A stretch of DNA of 64,000 bases, from NCBI RefSeq assembly GCF_003932505.1, contig NZ_QZMU01000001.1:2046001-2110000 (forward strand), in the 5' to 3' direction. Origin of the DNA: Thiohalobacter thiocyanaticus. Its GTDB lineage: Bacteria; Pseudomonadota; Gammaproteobacteria; Thiohalobacterales; Thiohalobacteraceae. Shown piece after piece: positions 8,391 through 21,039 of this stretch. The position numbers were made by a program, and so were the translations under genes. The notes beneath the pieces are model-generated. The model had not been told where the DNA came from. It saw only the letters and a list, made by a program, of their open reading frames with translations, and did not search any database. The first letter of the stretch is position 1, and each line of letters starts with the position of its first letter.

Positions 8391-11300
8391 ATGAGTGGAG
8401 CCATGGATTTCAGTACGCTCAAGTGGGTGAAGTCGGAACTGGACGAGACCCTCAAGCAGGCCCGCCAGGCACTGGAGGCCTTCGTCGAGGATCCCGAGGA
8501 CGATTCGCAGCTGCGCTTCTGTTCGGCGCACCTGCATCAGGTCTCCGGCACCCTGCAGATGGTCGAGCTCTACGGCGCCAGCATGCTGGCCGAGGAGATG
8601 GAAAAGCTGCTGCTGGCCCTGCAGAAGGGCGGCATCGCCCAGAAGGACGAGGCCCTGGAGCTGCTCATGCGCGGCATCCTGCAGCTGCCGGATTACCTGG
8701 ACCGCCTGATCGCCGGCTACCAGGATATCCCCCTGGTGCTGCTGCCCCTGCTCAACGACCTGCGCGCCGTGCAGGGCGAGAGCCTGGTTTCGGAAAACGC
8801 CCTGTTCTCGCCCAACATCGATGCTCTCCTGCCGCAATCGGCCCTGGCCGAGACCGGGGATGCCACGCTCATCGAGCTGGCGCGCGGTCAGCGCCATGCC
8901 TATCAGGTCGCCCTGCTGGGCTGGTTCCGCGGACGTGATGTTGCCGCCAGCCTGGAACAGATGGAGACCGTGCTGGGCCGGCTGCAGGCAGCCAGTGCCT
9001 CTGCGCAGGCCCGCCGCCTGTGGTGGATCGCCCGCGGCCTGGTCCAGGCCCTGCGTGCGGACCGGATCGAGGTCAGCATGGCCACCAAGCTGCTGCTGGG
9101 CCAGGTCGACCGCCAGATCAAGCGGGTGATCGACGCCGACGAAGCCGCGCTGCAGCAGGAGCCGCCGGTCGAGCTGCTGAAGAACCTGCTGTTCTACGTC
9201 GCCCGCGCCCAGGACGCCGCGGGCCTGGCGGCCGAGATCCAGGCCACCTACCGGCTGGCCGAGCTGCTGCCGGATGAGGAGCAGATGGAACAGGCCCGCC
9301 AGAGCCTGAGCGGTCATAACATGGAATTGATGGCCACGGTCACGGCCGCCATCAAGGAGGATCTGGGCCGGATCAAGGATGCGCTGGATGTCTGCCTGCG
9401 CAGCAGCGAGCGCGATCCGGCCGCCCTGGCGCCGGCTGCCGAGACGCTCGACCGGGTCGGCGACACCCTCGGTATGCTGGGCATGGGCGCGCTGCGCAAG
9501 CAGATCGTCGAACAGGCCGGCATGATGCACGCCATGGTCGACGGTGAGCGCGGCATCGAGGACGATCAGCTGATGCAGACCGCCAGTGCCGTGCTCTATG
9601 TGGAGTCCTCGCTTGACGGCCTGCTGCATGGTGACGTGCGTCAGGCGGATTTCGCCGACGAGTCCCGGCAGATCGAGGCCATCGTGCCGGAGAGCGAATT
9701 CAACCAGGTCCGCGGCGTGGTGGCCGACGAGGCGATCCGCGACATCGCCCGCGCCAAGGACAGCATCCTGCAGTACATCGAAACACCGGACAACTTCGCC
9801 CTGCTCGAGCCCGTTCCGGCCCTGTTCAGCCAGATCAAGGGCAGTCTGCTGCTGCTCAATGAAAACCCTGCCGCCGAGCTGCTGGCGCAGCTGGCGGAGT
9901 TCGTCGACGAACAGATGCTGGGCCGGCAGCGCCGGCTTTCCGAATCCGAGCTGGACCTGCTCGCCGATGCCATCTCCAGTATCGAGTACTTCCTCGAGAA
10001 TCTGCAGGAGCGCAAGGTCTTCAGCGGCTCTATCCTGGACGTGGCCCGCGACAGTCTGAACCGGCTGACCGGTGCCGAGGCCGCCGGATCCGCGGTGCAG
10101 GCGGATGCGGGCGCCCCGGCGCAAACCGCCATGCCCGAGGGCGGGCCCGACAGCGGCGAGACCGCGATCGAGGCCGGTGACGACGAGGTGATCGAGATCC
10201 CGGCACTGGAAACGGAGGAGCCGGAGGAGACGGCCGCGCCGTCGGATGCCTTCGAGGTGATCGAGCTTGAGTCCTCGGAGGGTCCCGAGGTCGAGGCCTT
10301 CGACGCCGATCTGGTCGATACCGACACGCTGGAGTCCATCGAGATCGATCTGTCCGAGGACGCGTCCGCAGCCGGGGCGGAAGCGCCCGCCACGGAAGCG
10401 GCACCCGCACCGCTGGCGCAGGAACTGCCCTATCCCGTGCTGGAAGGCGGGGACGTCGACGACGAGATCCTGGAAATCTTTATCGAGGAGGCGACCGAGG
10501 AGGTCGCCGCCATCCGTGAGCGGCTGCCGCGCTGGCTGGACGATGCCGGCGACCAGGAGGCCATGAACGAGATCCGCCGCTCCTTCCATACCCTCAAGGG
10601 CAGCGGCCGGCTGGTCGGTGCCATGCTGATCGGCGAATTCGCCTGGACCTTCGAGAACATGCTCAACCGTCTGATCGACGGCACCATCGAGCGTGGCGAT
10701 GTGATGTGCCGGCTGCTGCAGGCCGCGGCCGATGTCCTTCCCGAACTGGTCGCTCAGATCCAGGGCCAGGAGGGGCTGAGCCGGGACGTCAGCGCCATGA
10801 TGCAGGCCGCCGAGGCCCTGGCCCGCGGCGAGACCCCGGAGCCGGCGGGCTTCGAGGCGCCGGTCGCTGCAGCGCCGGAACCGGCGGCTGAGCCTGAGCC
10901 GGTGGAACAGGAACCGGTCGAGGCGGAAGCGGCACCTACTGCCGGGGCCGGGGTCGAAACCGAACCGGCCGAACCGGTCATAGACCCGGTGCTGTTCGAG
11001 ATCTTCGACAACGAGGCACGCGAGCATATCGGCAGCATCCGTGAGTATCTCGACGCGGCCGAGGCAAGCGGCGACAGCAGCGTCACCGACGCACTGATCC
11101 GCGCCGTGCATACCCTGCATGGCAGTGCCCACATGGCCGGTGCGGCCCGGGTGGCCGCAATCGCCGCCGAGATGGAACGCTACACCAAGGCGTTGCTGCA
11201 GGCGGGGGTGCAGATCCCCGGGTCCGGCCGCCAGTGCCTGGCCCGCGCGGTGGACATGGTCGAGACCCTGATTCCACTGCTGCAGCAGGGTGACGCCGAC

Positions 11301-13995
11301 CTGCCCGACAGCGATGAGCTGATCCAGCGCCTGCGCGCCCTGCCGCGGGAGGCGGAGATGCTGCTGGAACAGGGCGTGCCGGAAGCCACGCCGGGCAGCA
11401 GCCATCCCTGGTCGCCCGAGCAGGAAGAGGAAGTCCCGGCAGCCGGGGCCGACGCGCTGGAGGCGGACGAGGTCATCGAGATCGAGGCGGCCGGCCCGGC
11501 GCCGGAGGCGACAGCCGGGCCCGAACCCGAAATCGAACTCGACGCCGGTTCCCCGGCCGAAGCCGAACCGGAACCCGCGCCGGCAGCCGGGGTTGAAGCC
11601 GAGGCCGACCAGGAACTCATCGACATCTTCCTGGAGGAGGGCGACGAGATCCTGGACAATGCCGAACAGGTACTGCAGCAGTGGATCCGCCAGCCTGACG
11701 ACGCCGAGCTGATGGCCGCCATGCAGCGCGACCTGCACACCCTCAAGGGCGGCGCGCGGATGGCGAATCTGGCGCCCATCGGCGACCTGACCCATCACCT
11801 GGAATCCCTCATGATCGCCGCCGGCGACGGCCAGGTCGCGCCCTCGCAGGAGCTGTTCGATCTGATGCAGCTGGCGCAGGACCGCCTGGTGCAGATGCTG
11901 GAGGCGGTCAAGGCCGGACAGGGTCTGCCTGCGGCCGGGGATCTGATCCCGCGCATCGAGCGCATTCGCAAGGGCGAGCCGCCGGCTCCCGATCCGGGCG
12001 CTGCGCCGGCGCCGACAGAGGCACCCGCGGCCGCGGCAGCGGATGACGTCGAGGCCGTACCGATCCCGCCGGTCGAGGAGATTCCCCGGGCCCAGCCCGA
12101 ACGCCAGGAACGCACCCAGCAGGAGCTGGTGCGCATCCGCGCCGACCTGCTCGATGCCATGGTCAACCATGCCGGCGAGATCAGCATCTACCGCTCGCGC
12201 CTGGAGCAGCAGGTCGGCGCCTTCCGCTTCAATCTTACCGAGCTGGGCCAGACGGTCGCGCGCATGCGCGAGCAGCTGCGCAAGATGGAGATCGAGACCG
12301 AGGCGCAGGTGCTGTCGCGCTACGAGCGCGAATACGCCGAGGCCGCGGAACAGGACGAGGACTTCGACCCCCTGGAGATGGACCGCTACTCCACCCTGCA
12401 GACCCTGTCGCGCTCCATGATGGAATCCATCAGCGACATGGGCAGCCTGCAGACCCTGCTGGACAATATCACCCGCGAGTCCGAGACCCTGCTGCTGCAG
12501 CAGTCGCGCGTGAACACCGACCTGTCCGAGGGGTTGATGCGTACCCGCATGGTGCCCTTCTCCGGCCTGGCCCCGCGCCTGCGGCGCATCGTGCGCCAGG
12601 TCTGCCAGGAGGTGGGCAAGCGGGCCGAGCTGGAGATCGAGGGTGCGGAGAGCGAGATGGACCGTACCGTCATCGATCGCATCATCGCCCCGCTCGAGCA
12701 CATGCTGCGTAACGCCATTGCCCATGGCATCGAGACGCCGGAGCGGCGGCTCGAACAGGGCAAGCCGGAGACCGGGAGCATCCGCCTGACACTGCGCCGT
12801 GAAGGCTCCGAAGTGGTGGTACGCATCGCCGACGATGGCGCCGGCATGGACATCGAGGCTATCCGCGCCAAGGCCCGCGAGCGTGGTTTCATCACCGACG
12901 ACACCGATTTCACCGACAACGAGATCATGCAGTTCGTGCTGGAGACCGGCTTTTCCACCGCCAGCGAGGTCACCCAGGTCGCAGGTCGTGGCGTGGGCAT
13001 GGACGTGGTCAACAGCGAGGTCAAGCAGCTCGGTGGCTCGCTGCACATCGATTCCGCCGCCGGTCAGGGTACCAGTTTCACCATCCGCCTGCCCTTCACC
13101 CTGGCTATGAGGCCAGGCCCTGCTGGTGCAGGTGCACGAGGAGACCTACGCCATCCCGCTGACCGGCATCGAGGGCATCGTGCGCATGCCGCAGGAGCAG
13201 CTGGAAGCCCATTACGCCGATCCCGAGAAGAAGTTCAGCTACGCCGGGTAATACTATGACGTGCGTTACCTGGGCAGCATGCTCGGCCTCGGCGAGCCGA
13301 CGCTCGGCGTCGCCGGTCAGCCCAAGCGCCTGCCGGTGCTGCTGGTGCGCACCGGCGATCACCACATGGCGCTGCAGGTGGATACCCTGCTGGGCAGCCG
13401 TGAGACGGTGGTCAAGTCGGTCGGCCCCCAGATCAGCACGGTGCGCGGCATCTCCGGCGCGACCATCCTCGGTGACGGCCGGGTGGTGCTGATCCTGGAT
13501 CTGGGCGGGCTGCTGCGCGCCGGCGAGATCACCACTCACCTCGGCGGCGAGTCGGGGGCACCGGCGCCGGTGGCGGAGGCCGACCGGGCCCTGCACGTGA
13601 TGGTGGTCGACGACTCCATCACCGTGCGCAAGGTCACCACCCGTCTGCTGGAGCGCAACGGGATGGATGTGAACAACCGGCAAAAAGACCTCCATTAATT
13701 GCTTCCGACCCCCCCCCCCCCCCCCGTGGCCAATCTGCAGTAACACATTCCCGGACTTGAATGCTGCCGATATCGGATTGCCGCGCATGGATGGCTTCAG
13801 AGCTGGCGACCCACATCCAGCCAACGGCCACGGCAAGGAAACTCCCCAATTCATCATATCACCCTCGCGTAACCGGCGAGAAAGCATCGCCAGCGGGCCA
13901 TGGACATCGGGGTGGATTACTACCTGGGCAAGCCGTATCAGGAGCAGCAGCTGCTCGATACCCATCCAGCAGGTGATCAGGATCGCAGAGGCCAA
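8391..13995 (+). CDS. chpA: ChpA hybrid chemotaxis histidine kinase, frame broken near the 3' end
   Basis: This very large CheA-like kinase controls twitching motility. An N-terminal FimL/Hpt-like region is followed by three Hpt domains with phosphorylatable histidines at about residues 733 (FHTLKGS), 907 (VHTLHGS) and 1116 (LHTLKGG), separated by acidic Ala/Pro/Glu linkers. Dimerisation and HATPase domains follow (RNAIAHGIETPE near 1440, DDGAGMD near 1480). The frame then shifts at about 13111 (one extra G): the CheW domain continues in the next frame, meets an in-frame TAA at 13249, and continues to about 13670. Fragments of the C-terminal receiver domain are legible but scrambled between 13769 and 13995 (DIGLPRMDGF; DYYLGKPYQEQQLLD). 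I read this as sequence error over a real full-length gene; a genuine pseudogene cannot be excluded. Confidence 0.85.
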
Positions 13996-16900
13996 ATGCG
14001 GAACAGGGTTCTCCCGGGCTAGCGGGTCCCGGGCCCTGAATCACGGCCATGGAAGGAACAGGAGGCAATACCTGCGCAAGCTGCGCTCCGAAGCCAGTGG
14101 TCCTGAGCGTGGTGACCGGTTTTTCAAGCCGGGTGTTGCCGAAATCGACATCGAGGCGGGTCCGCGCCCAGCCCCTGCCGAGGATGACCCCCTGGTCCAT
14201 ACTGCGGGACGGCGAAGCCCGAGCAGGCCAATCGACGAAACTCGAGCTTGTTGTCGAGGAGGTCGAGGGGCCGTTTGCTGGTTTTCACGAGGGCCGCCGG
14301 TGGCCGCCGCGACCCGGGCCCCTTGGGGCGCCAAGCCTTGGCGGCCGCCCCCCAAGCCCTCGAAGCCGCCTGGGTCTGGCCGGGCGAGCCCGCGGCCGCC
14401 GCAATCCGGAACCGTACTCAAGCCCGTTCCCCGGCCGAGGACGGGCGGCGGTCAACCCGCCCCCGGCCGCGCCGCTGTGCAGATCGTCCGCCTCCCAGGA
14501 GCGGCCGCCCCGGCCGCGGCCGCCGGGGGGCGGTCTGGGTGCTGGGCGCCCTTCGTTGGTGGGCCCGCAGGCAGTTGGGCGCGCACCTTTTCCGGCCGCC
14601 CTGGATGGCCAGGCCCGCCGCCGGTGGGGCTGGGTGGCGCTGGCGCAGCACACTCGGCGATGCCTTTCGTGCCCGCTGGCTGGGCCCCGAACAGCTGCCA
14701 GCGCATGAACCCGGCAGACCGTCCGCCCCCCGCCTGCCGAAGGGTAAGCCCCGAATTCTCGGACCAGGTCACGCCCATGGTGGCCGTGGGTCCCCCCCCC
14801 CCCCCCCCCCCCACGGCGGCTTTACCCTGACCGAGCAGGGCCTGATCGCCCCTGACGGGCCGAAGTCCATCCCCGGGGTGACCGGCCCAGCCATCGACGG
14901 ATGTCATGGAGAGGGTGGCTTTATCAGGGCCAATCTCAACTGTGGCCCCGTCCAATCTTCAGCGGCATGGCCGATGGACGGCAGCCAGCGGCGCGCGGCC
15001 CTGCCCGTCGTGCGCGCCGGCGGTACAAGTTTTCGCCCCAAGTCCGCCGACACCCTTGTGTCATAAGCAGCCATGCCGGACGCCGGTGCGGAGCGCGGGG
15101 CACCACGGTTTCAGCGACTCAGGCCCCGCCCACCCCCCCGAATGAGCTTGCCCGGACGCATGCCTCAAATGGATCGCCGAGCGCAGGCCCAGTCCCGCCA
15201 ACTTATAGGTATAGAGGCCCCACCACGCATGGAAGCCTTGTGCAGACCAAGGTTCGACATTCCTGGCTGGTTCCCCGCCCCCTCCCGGGACCGCCCATCT
15301 TCCTGGTACCCAATATCGCCAAATCCGCCGAGCTGATTCCCCTGGCAGCCCGCTGCGCCGGTCGAAAATATGCACCGGACGGCTGTTGAATGGGGAAAAT
15401 GCTGACCTGGCGCCGGGTACGAGCTGCCGGTGATCTCCTTTCGAAGCCGTCGCGGTGACGACCGGCCGACCGCCGACGGCAGGCCGCAACATCGCGTTTG
15501 ATGAATTCGGGTCAAGGGCCGAGCGGGCGTGCCCCTTCTAAATGCCCCTGGGCAACTTGCCGTCATCCCGCATCCGGCGCGCCCTGGGCCGAGGGCCCCG
15601 ATCACTTGCAGAATAACCGGCCGCCTTCGACCAGCGGGCCGCGGCCAGCGGCGAACTGGCACGGGGTGCAAGATTCGAGGATCAGGCGCCCATCATCCCC
15701 GACCCTGGAATTGCGCATGGAGAACGCTGGCCGCGGGAAATTACGTCCGCCAGGTGGCCTTGATTTTCCCGCGTTCGGTTGTTTTTCAAGCCCGGAATGA
15801 AACACGGGATCAGGAAAGCCGGCGTCTGCCTGTTTTTCCTTTCCTGTACCGCAGTGCTGTTCCTAGTGACATCCGCGTAGATTTTTCCTTCCCGGATCGT
15901 GATCACGCCCCGGGGTTTTCTGAAATGAGGGGGTCCTTCCCCCTCAACCATGGCGCCCACCGCCCTGGGCCTGTTCTGGGTCCGCTTTTCTGGTTTCTAG
16001 CCTGGTTGTTCATGGAAGGCGCCCGGGGCAATGGGACGGCGGGCGCCCTGGCAGGTGGCGGCACTGAACCGCGCTGATGGCCGGTCTGGTGGGTGACCGA
16101 GGCCCGTGGCCCATTCCGGTGACGGCGCGGCCTGCCGGGGGCCCTTGGCTTGCCTACCTTGCTGGGCCGTGATGGTATCACCACGCCGGCCGGCGGCCCT
16201 ATTGCCAATCCCCGCTGATCTTTTCTGTTTTCGCCTGGGCCCGCGCCTTCATGATCGCGGGGGCCGCCCTTCAGCGCTGGACCTTGCACCTGCGGCCAAT
16301 CGCCCTGCGCATTCCTGGGGCTGGCGGGGCCACAGCCTGGGCCGGCTGGTGGCCCGGCCGTCAATGCTGCGACACGGCCTCTGAGCATGTGGGTTGAGCC
16401 AATAACCGCCCACAGCTGCCGCTGGATGCTGCCGAATGCGGGATCTCGGTACTGGTGCTGCCTGGAAGAGCAGGACGTGGGATGTCGCTTCCCGGTTACA
16501 CAGCCGCAACTTTCGCCCCTGGCCCTGCCTGCTGGGGATCGCCTTCGGTGCAATAATCGGCGGCATTGCCCACCCTCATCGGTACTCCACGCCCAATGCC
16601 CTGCTGCCGGTTATCTGCCGAGCAGCACGGTTTTTTACAGGTCGGCTCGTACCATGGATGGGCGTGGGGCCTGCCCGCGTCCCTGCCCTGCTTGCTGGCC
16701 CCGTGGCTGTTGGATACTGTGCCGCCCGCGTTCATTTTCCCCTGCCGTCGGCCCACGGGGCATATCGAAGGGGATCGAGTCCAACTGATAGATCACCCAG
16801 CGGGCGGCCCTGGGCAGGATGTTCCGTACCGAAGGCCCGGTAAGCACTTGGTGTTCGTCGCCGTGGGCCCTGGCCTGGCACTCGGCCCGGCCCGCTGCTG

Positions 16901-17500
16901 GAACTGCTGCTGCCCGGGCCCCTCGGACTGAAGCGACCCCGGCCCATCGCCGTGCTGGGGGCCAATTGCTGCTGTTCCATGATACCCGCCGGTTTGCGGC
17001 CCACCGGGCGGGCTTGCGGCAGTGGGAGGCCGACCCGCGAGCTTGCCTGGGGGTGCTGGTGCTGGGGTCGGCGGCGGTGCATGAAGCCTGGGCCCCCCCC
17101 CGTGGCCGGATCACGGCAAGCGGCCTTGGTGAACGTGGTGGCCTGCCCCTGGGGGAATCTGGGCGGCTGGCCGCTGTGGCCTCTGGGTATTGGCTGGTGG
17201 CCCTGGTGGCGATGGCCTGCTCAGCATGTCCCCAACCAGCAATTACCACCGCACTTGCCGCGACCTTACTGCCGCTGGCCCGCGGCCCTGGCGCTACCCT
17301 GGGGGCACTTATCGCCGTTTGCTTGGCCTTGGCCGTGCCCCGGGGTGGCGCTCGCCGGCCCTCCCCGCCTGCGCCCTTCATGGCTGCCCGGTGGCCACCC
17401 CCTCCCCAATGCCCATCGTGTTCGGCAGCGGCCCTGCCTACGGTGGCCCGACATGGTTCGGGCCCGGCTTGGGCAGCTGAGCCTGCTGCGCGGGCAACAA
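13680..17500. other. Gene-free, probably corrupted GC-rich block
   Basis: No credible gene could be read on either strand beyond the chpA remnant. Open frames here are compositional (very GC-rich, few stops) and their translations are Gly/Arg/Pro/Ala-rich with no recognisable domain. Homopolymer C runs occur at 13709-13725 (17 C), 14792-14812 (21 C), 17093-17101 (9 C) and a shorter one near 15134. Two of them (13725 and 17101) are followed by the same GTGGCC. Because chpA on the left and the histidine kinase on the right decay into mixed frames as they approach it, I treat this as poor consensus sequence. True content unknown. Confidence 0.6.
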
Positions 17501-17702
17501 GGGGGTGGTTCTAGTGGTCCTTGTTCTGGTTGAGTCGTGCTGGGGTAAGCCTGGACTCAGGGCGTTGCCTGACGCCGATGGTGAGAAGCGTGTCTTGAAG
17601 AGCCTGGCCTGGTCCTCGGTCCAGAATGGCCGCTTGGTGACGCACCACGGCAGGGACCGGTTCGAACCCGAGCGGGTCTGGGTGACTGATGCAGGGTTTA
17701 GC

Positions 17703-17918
17703 CTACGCACGCGGACAATCAGGGTAAGGGTGGAGTAAATAGCGCATACTGGAAAAGTTTTCTGACCCGGGCTTCCCCACTCGGATCTCGCCGATGCCAT
17801 AGCCTTCATCCGGCTCGCCGATGCTGTGCTCGACAAGCTCCACGCAGTCCTCTCCGGCCAGAGCCGGGGCGACCGCGCCGGCGAGCAGGGCCAGCGCCAG
17901 GAAAAGTTCGGATTTCAT
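17703..17918 (-). CDS. Small secreted protein, hypothetical
   Basis: A 71-residue frame beginning MKSELFLALALLAGAVAPALAG, a textbook Sec signal peptide with a likely cleavage after ALA, followed by EDCVELVEHSIGEPDEGYGIGEIRVG. I do not recognise the family. The gene lies at the edge of the low-quality block, so its C-terminus may be mis-framed and the true protein longer. It is divergent from the histidine kinase gene. Confidence 0.4.
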   Translation of the reverse strand: MKSELFLALALLAGAVAPALAGEDCVELVEHSIGEPDEGYGIGEIRVGKPGSENFSSMRYLLHPYPDCPRA

Positions 17919-18172
17919 GACCACTCCATTCGATTGAATCTGGCCCGGTGATTGCACCTTCCGTGCCACTGTGCGCGTTCGGTGAGCCGGGGCTGAAACC
18001 GTCTCTACAGGACTGGCCGATCATTGATAATAGCATGTATTTCAATTAATTGAATGCGTGTATACGGTTTATGGCACGGCTTTGGGATCGGTGGCCGGAA
18101 TGTTACAGGGGGTGGGGACACGGGTGTTCATGTGTCAAAATGGCGCACTCCGGATGTTTTCCTGAGGACAGT

Positions 18173-19635
18173 ATGGAGATCCAACACTACAACCTGCGCA
18201 GTGCCCTGCTGGTCTTTGTGCTGCTGCCCCTGCTGGTGCTGGCCGGCCTGGCCGGCTGGTATACGTTACAGCTGCTGGAGGCGCAGGGCGAAAAGCCGCA
18301 TGCGGGATTTGAAATCGATCTGTGCCCGGTGCTATCCGCCAGACCCTGTGTCATCCATCGAGCAGGGACGCGAGGCAGCCTGGGACCAGGCGCGGATCGG
18401 GCACCGCATCAGGCGCGTGTACGGCGTCTATGTTCTATGACGCCGACGGCAACCGCATCGGTACCAGCGGTCCGACGGCGCCTGCGGCCGGCTCGAGGCG
18501 GGCGGCCGAACTCGTCTCCGAGGGTGATCGCCAGGACGAGTTCCAGCGGGTGGAGGGCGGCGAGGATGTTTATTCCTATTTCCTGCCCCTGGCCGACAGC
18601 GGCGGGCGGATCAGCGGCCTGCTGCAGGTCACGCGACGCACCAGCGAGTTCAGTGACTATATCGCCCGACTGCGCTATCAGGGCCTGGCGGTGTTGATTG
18701 TGACCACGCTACTGCTGACCGCCGTCATCTATGTCGGCCACCACAAGGCCGTGGGTTCGCATGTGCGCGCCATGCTGACAGTGATGCGCCAGGTCAGCCG
18801 CGGCCAGCGTGACCGGCGCCTGCCTACCCGCGGCCCGCGCGAGCTGAGCCAGCTGGCGGTGGGCATCAACCGGATGCTGGAAAGCCTGACCACCCAGCGC
18901 GAGGTGCTGGATCGGCACCGGCGCGAGCAGGCCCGACTGGAGGACCGTCTGCATCAGTCCGAGCGCATGGCCGCCATCGGTCGGCTGGCCGCAGGCGTGG
19001 CGCACGAGTTGGGCGCCCCGCTCAATGTGGTGGACGGCAAGGCGCAGCGCGCCCTGCGCCAGCCCGGACTCGAGCCCGGGTTGGCGCAGGGGCTGGAGGA
19101 CATCCGGCATGAGGTCAGACGGATGAATTTCATTGTCCGGCAGCTGATGGATTTCGGCCGCAGCAACCCGCTGCAGTGTCAGCCGGAGCGGGCCGACCGG
19201 CTGGTGCGCGCGGTCCAGGCCCAGTTCGGGGACGAGGCCGGGAGACGCGGCATCGCCCTGGAGGTGACAGGAGACGAACCGGTGCCGGTGCTGTCGCTGG
19301 ACCGGCTGCGAATGGAGCAGGCACTGTCGAACCTGGCGCGCAATGCCCTGCACGCGGCGAGCACGCGAGTGCGCCTGGGCTGGTTCGGCGGGGGCGGACA
19401 GGCCGGCTTCGTGATCGAGGACGACGGCCCGGGTATCCCCGAGGCCGAACGCGGGAAGGTATTCGAACCCTTCTACACCACCAAGGGGGTGGCGGAGGGG
19501 ACCGGTTTGGGCCTGGCCGTCGCCGCGGCTGCGGTCAAGGATCACGGGGGCAGCATCGAGATCGACACCAGCCCCCTCGGCGGGGCGAGGTTCCGCATCC
19601 TGCTGGACTCCCCGGCGCTGGAGACGCCGGCATGA
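18173..19635 (+). CDS. Membrane sensor histidine kinase, N-terminal part frame-scrambled
   Basis: The ATG at 18173 starts [18 protein letters not shown] with a first membrane segment at about residues 10-31. Between about 18290 and 18435 the reading frame changes at least three times ([19 protein letters not shown] and VYGVYV in one frame; YDADGNRIG in another), after which it stays open to 19635. The second membrane segment is near 18685-18740, then a HAMP-like linker, the H-box ([19 protein letters not shown]), N-box ([13 protein letters not shown]) and G-boxes ([33 protein letters not shown]). It overlaps the regulator gene by four bases (ATGA). The signal is unknown. Confidence 0.8.
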
Positions 19636-21039
19636 GCACAGAACGGGAGGCAGCGGAAACGGCCGAGGCGCAGCGGATCCTGGTGGTGGAGGACGATGCC
19701 GCCCTGCGCGCCCTGCTGGTCGAGGAATTGCAGGATGCCGGCTATGCCGCCGAGGCAGTCGGCGACGCCGAGCAGGCCTGGCAACGGCTGCAGCAGGAAC
19801 AGGAACCGGCGCTGGTCATCAGTGACCTGCGGCTGCCCGGCGCCGATGCCATGGCCCTGCTCGCGCAGGTGCGCCAGCTGCCGGTCGCGCCCGGCTTCAT
19901 CATCATCACCGCCTTCGGTACGGTCTCCCAGGCCGTGGCAGCGCTCAAGCAGGGCGCGGACGACTTCCTGACCAAGCCCGTGGACCTGGAACATCTGCTG
20001 ATGAGTGTGCGGCGGGTGAGTGAGACCCGGCGGCTGCGTCTGGAACTGGCCCGCTACCGGGCCCTGCTCGGGGAGGCGGATTTTCACGGCATGGTGGGGC
20101 GCAGCACACCCATGCAGCGCCTGTATGCCCAGATCCGCCAGATCGCCCGGGCCACCGGCCCGGTGCTGATCGAGGGTGAAAGCGGTACCGGCAAGGAGCT
20201 GGTCGCCCGGGCCCTGCACCGGGAAAGCGACCGGGCGGGCGGGCCCTTTGTCGCGGTCAACTGCGCCGCCATCCCCGCCGAGCTGCTGGAAAGCGAACTG
20301 TTCGGGCATGCCGCCGGCGCCTTCTCCGGGGCGCAGAAGGCCCGCCGTGGCCTGTTCCTGGAGGCCAGCGGCGGCAGTCTGCTGCTGGACGAGATCGGCG
20401 AGCTGCCGCAGGCGATGCAGGCCAAGTTGCTGCGGGTGCTGCAGGAACAGTCACTGCGCCCGGTGGGCAGCAACCGCGAGGAACGGGTCGATGTCCGTAT
20501 CCTGGCCGCCACACAACAGTGATCTGGCACGCGAGGTGGGCGAGGGCGGTTTCCCGGGAGACCTGTACTACCGGCTCAACACCTTTGCCCTGCAGGTGCC
20601 GCCGCTGCGCGAGCGGGCCGAGGATCTGGAACTGCTGACGGCGCGTTTCATCGATCAGTTCAGCGCCCGCCAGGATCATCCGGTGCAGGGCATCACCCAG
20701 GCGGCCCTGCGTCGGCTCCAGGCCTACAGCTTTCCGGGCAATGTGCGGGAGCTGGCCAACATCATCGAATGGGCCGTGACCTTCTGCCATGAAAGTCAGA
20801 TCGATACGGGGCATCTGCCGGAGCGACTGGCCAGTGCCGATATGCTCGAGCCCGCCGGTTCCGGTGTGCCGCCCTGGTTCGGGAGCCCGCAGGCACTGCC
20901 CACGCTGGCCCAGGTGGAGCGGCGTTATATCGATCATGTCCTCGAGCAGGTGGAGGGGAACAAGCGCCAGGCCGCGCAGATACTGGGCATCGGGCGCCGT
21001 ACCCTGTATCGCCGGCTGGGCGAGGATGACAGCGATTGA
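19632..21039 (+). CDS. NtrC-family sigma-54 dependent response regulator, one frameshift
   Basis: The partner regulator of the kinase upstream. Receiver domain with E20/D21/D22, phospho-acceptor D65 (VISDLRLPG) and K115; AAA+ domain with Walker A GESGTGKE at 182-189 and a GAFSGA loop at 229-234 (usually GAFTGA, contacts sigma-54); C-terminal Fis-type helix-turn-helix ([19 protein letters not shown]). The frame breaks at about 20513: [12 protein letters not shown] becomes RILAATNSDLA if one A of the ACACAAC stretch is removed, after which the protein runs to 21039. Probably a one-base sequencing insertion. The target regulon is not evident. Confidence 0.85.

Noticed and set aside
8079..13046. 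Very long open frame (1655 codons) antisense to chpA
   Set aside because: It mirrors chpA codon bias in a GC-rich region, has no recognisable domain, and overlaps a clearly real gene.
13757..17533. Several overlapping long open frames in the C-rich block
   Set aside because: Pro/Arg/Gly-rich translations with no domain, on all frames and both strands; they reflect composition and poor sequence, not genes.
17505..17738. 77-codon frame with a GGTTCGAACCC string that looks like a tRNA T-arm
   Set aside because: The T-stem does not pair over five bases, and no acceptor or anticodon arm can be built around it; the frame itself has no known domain.
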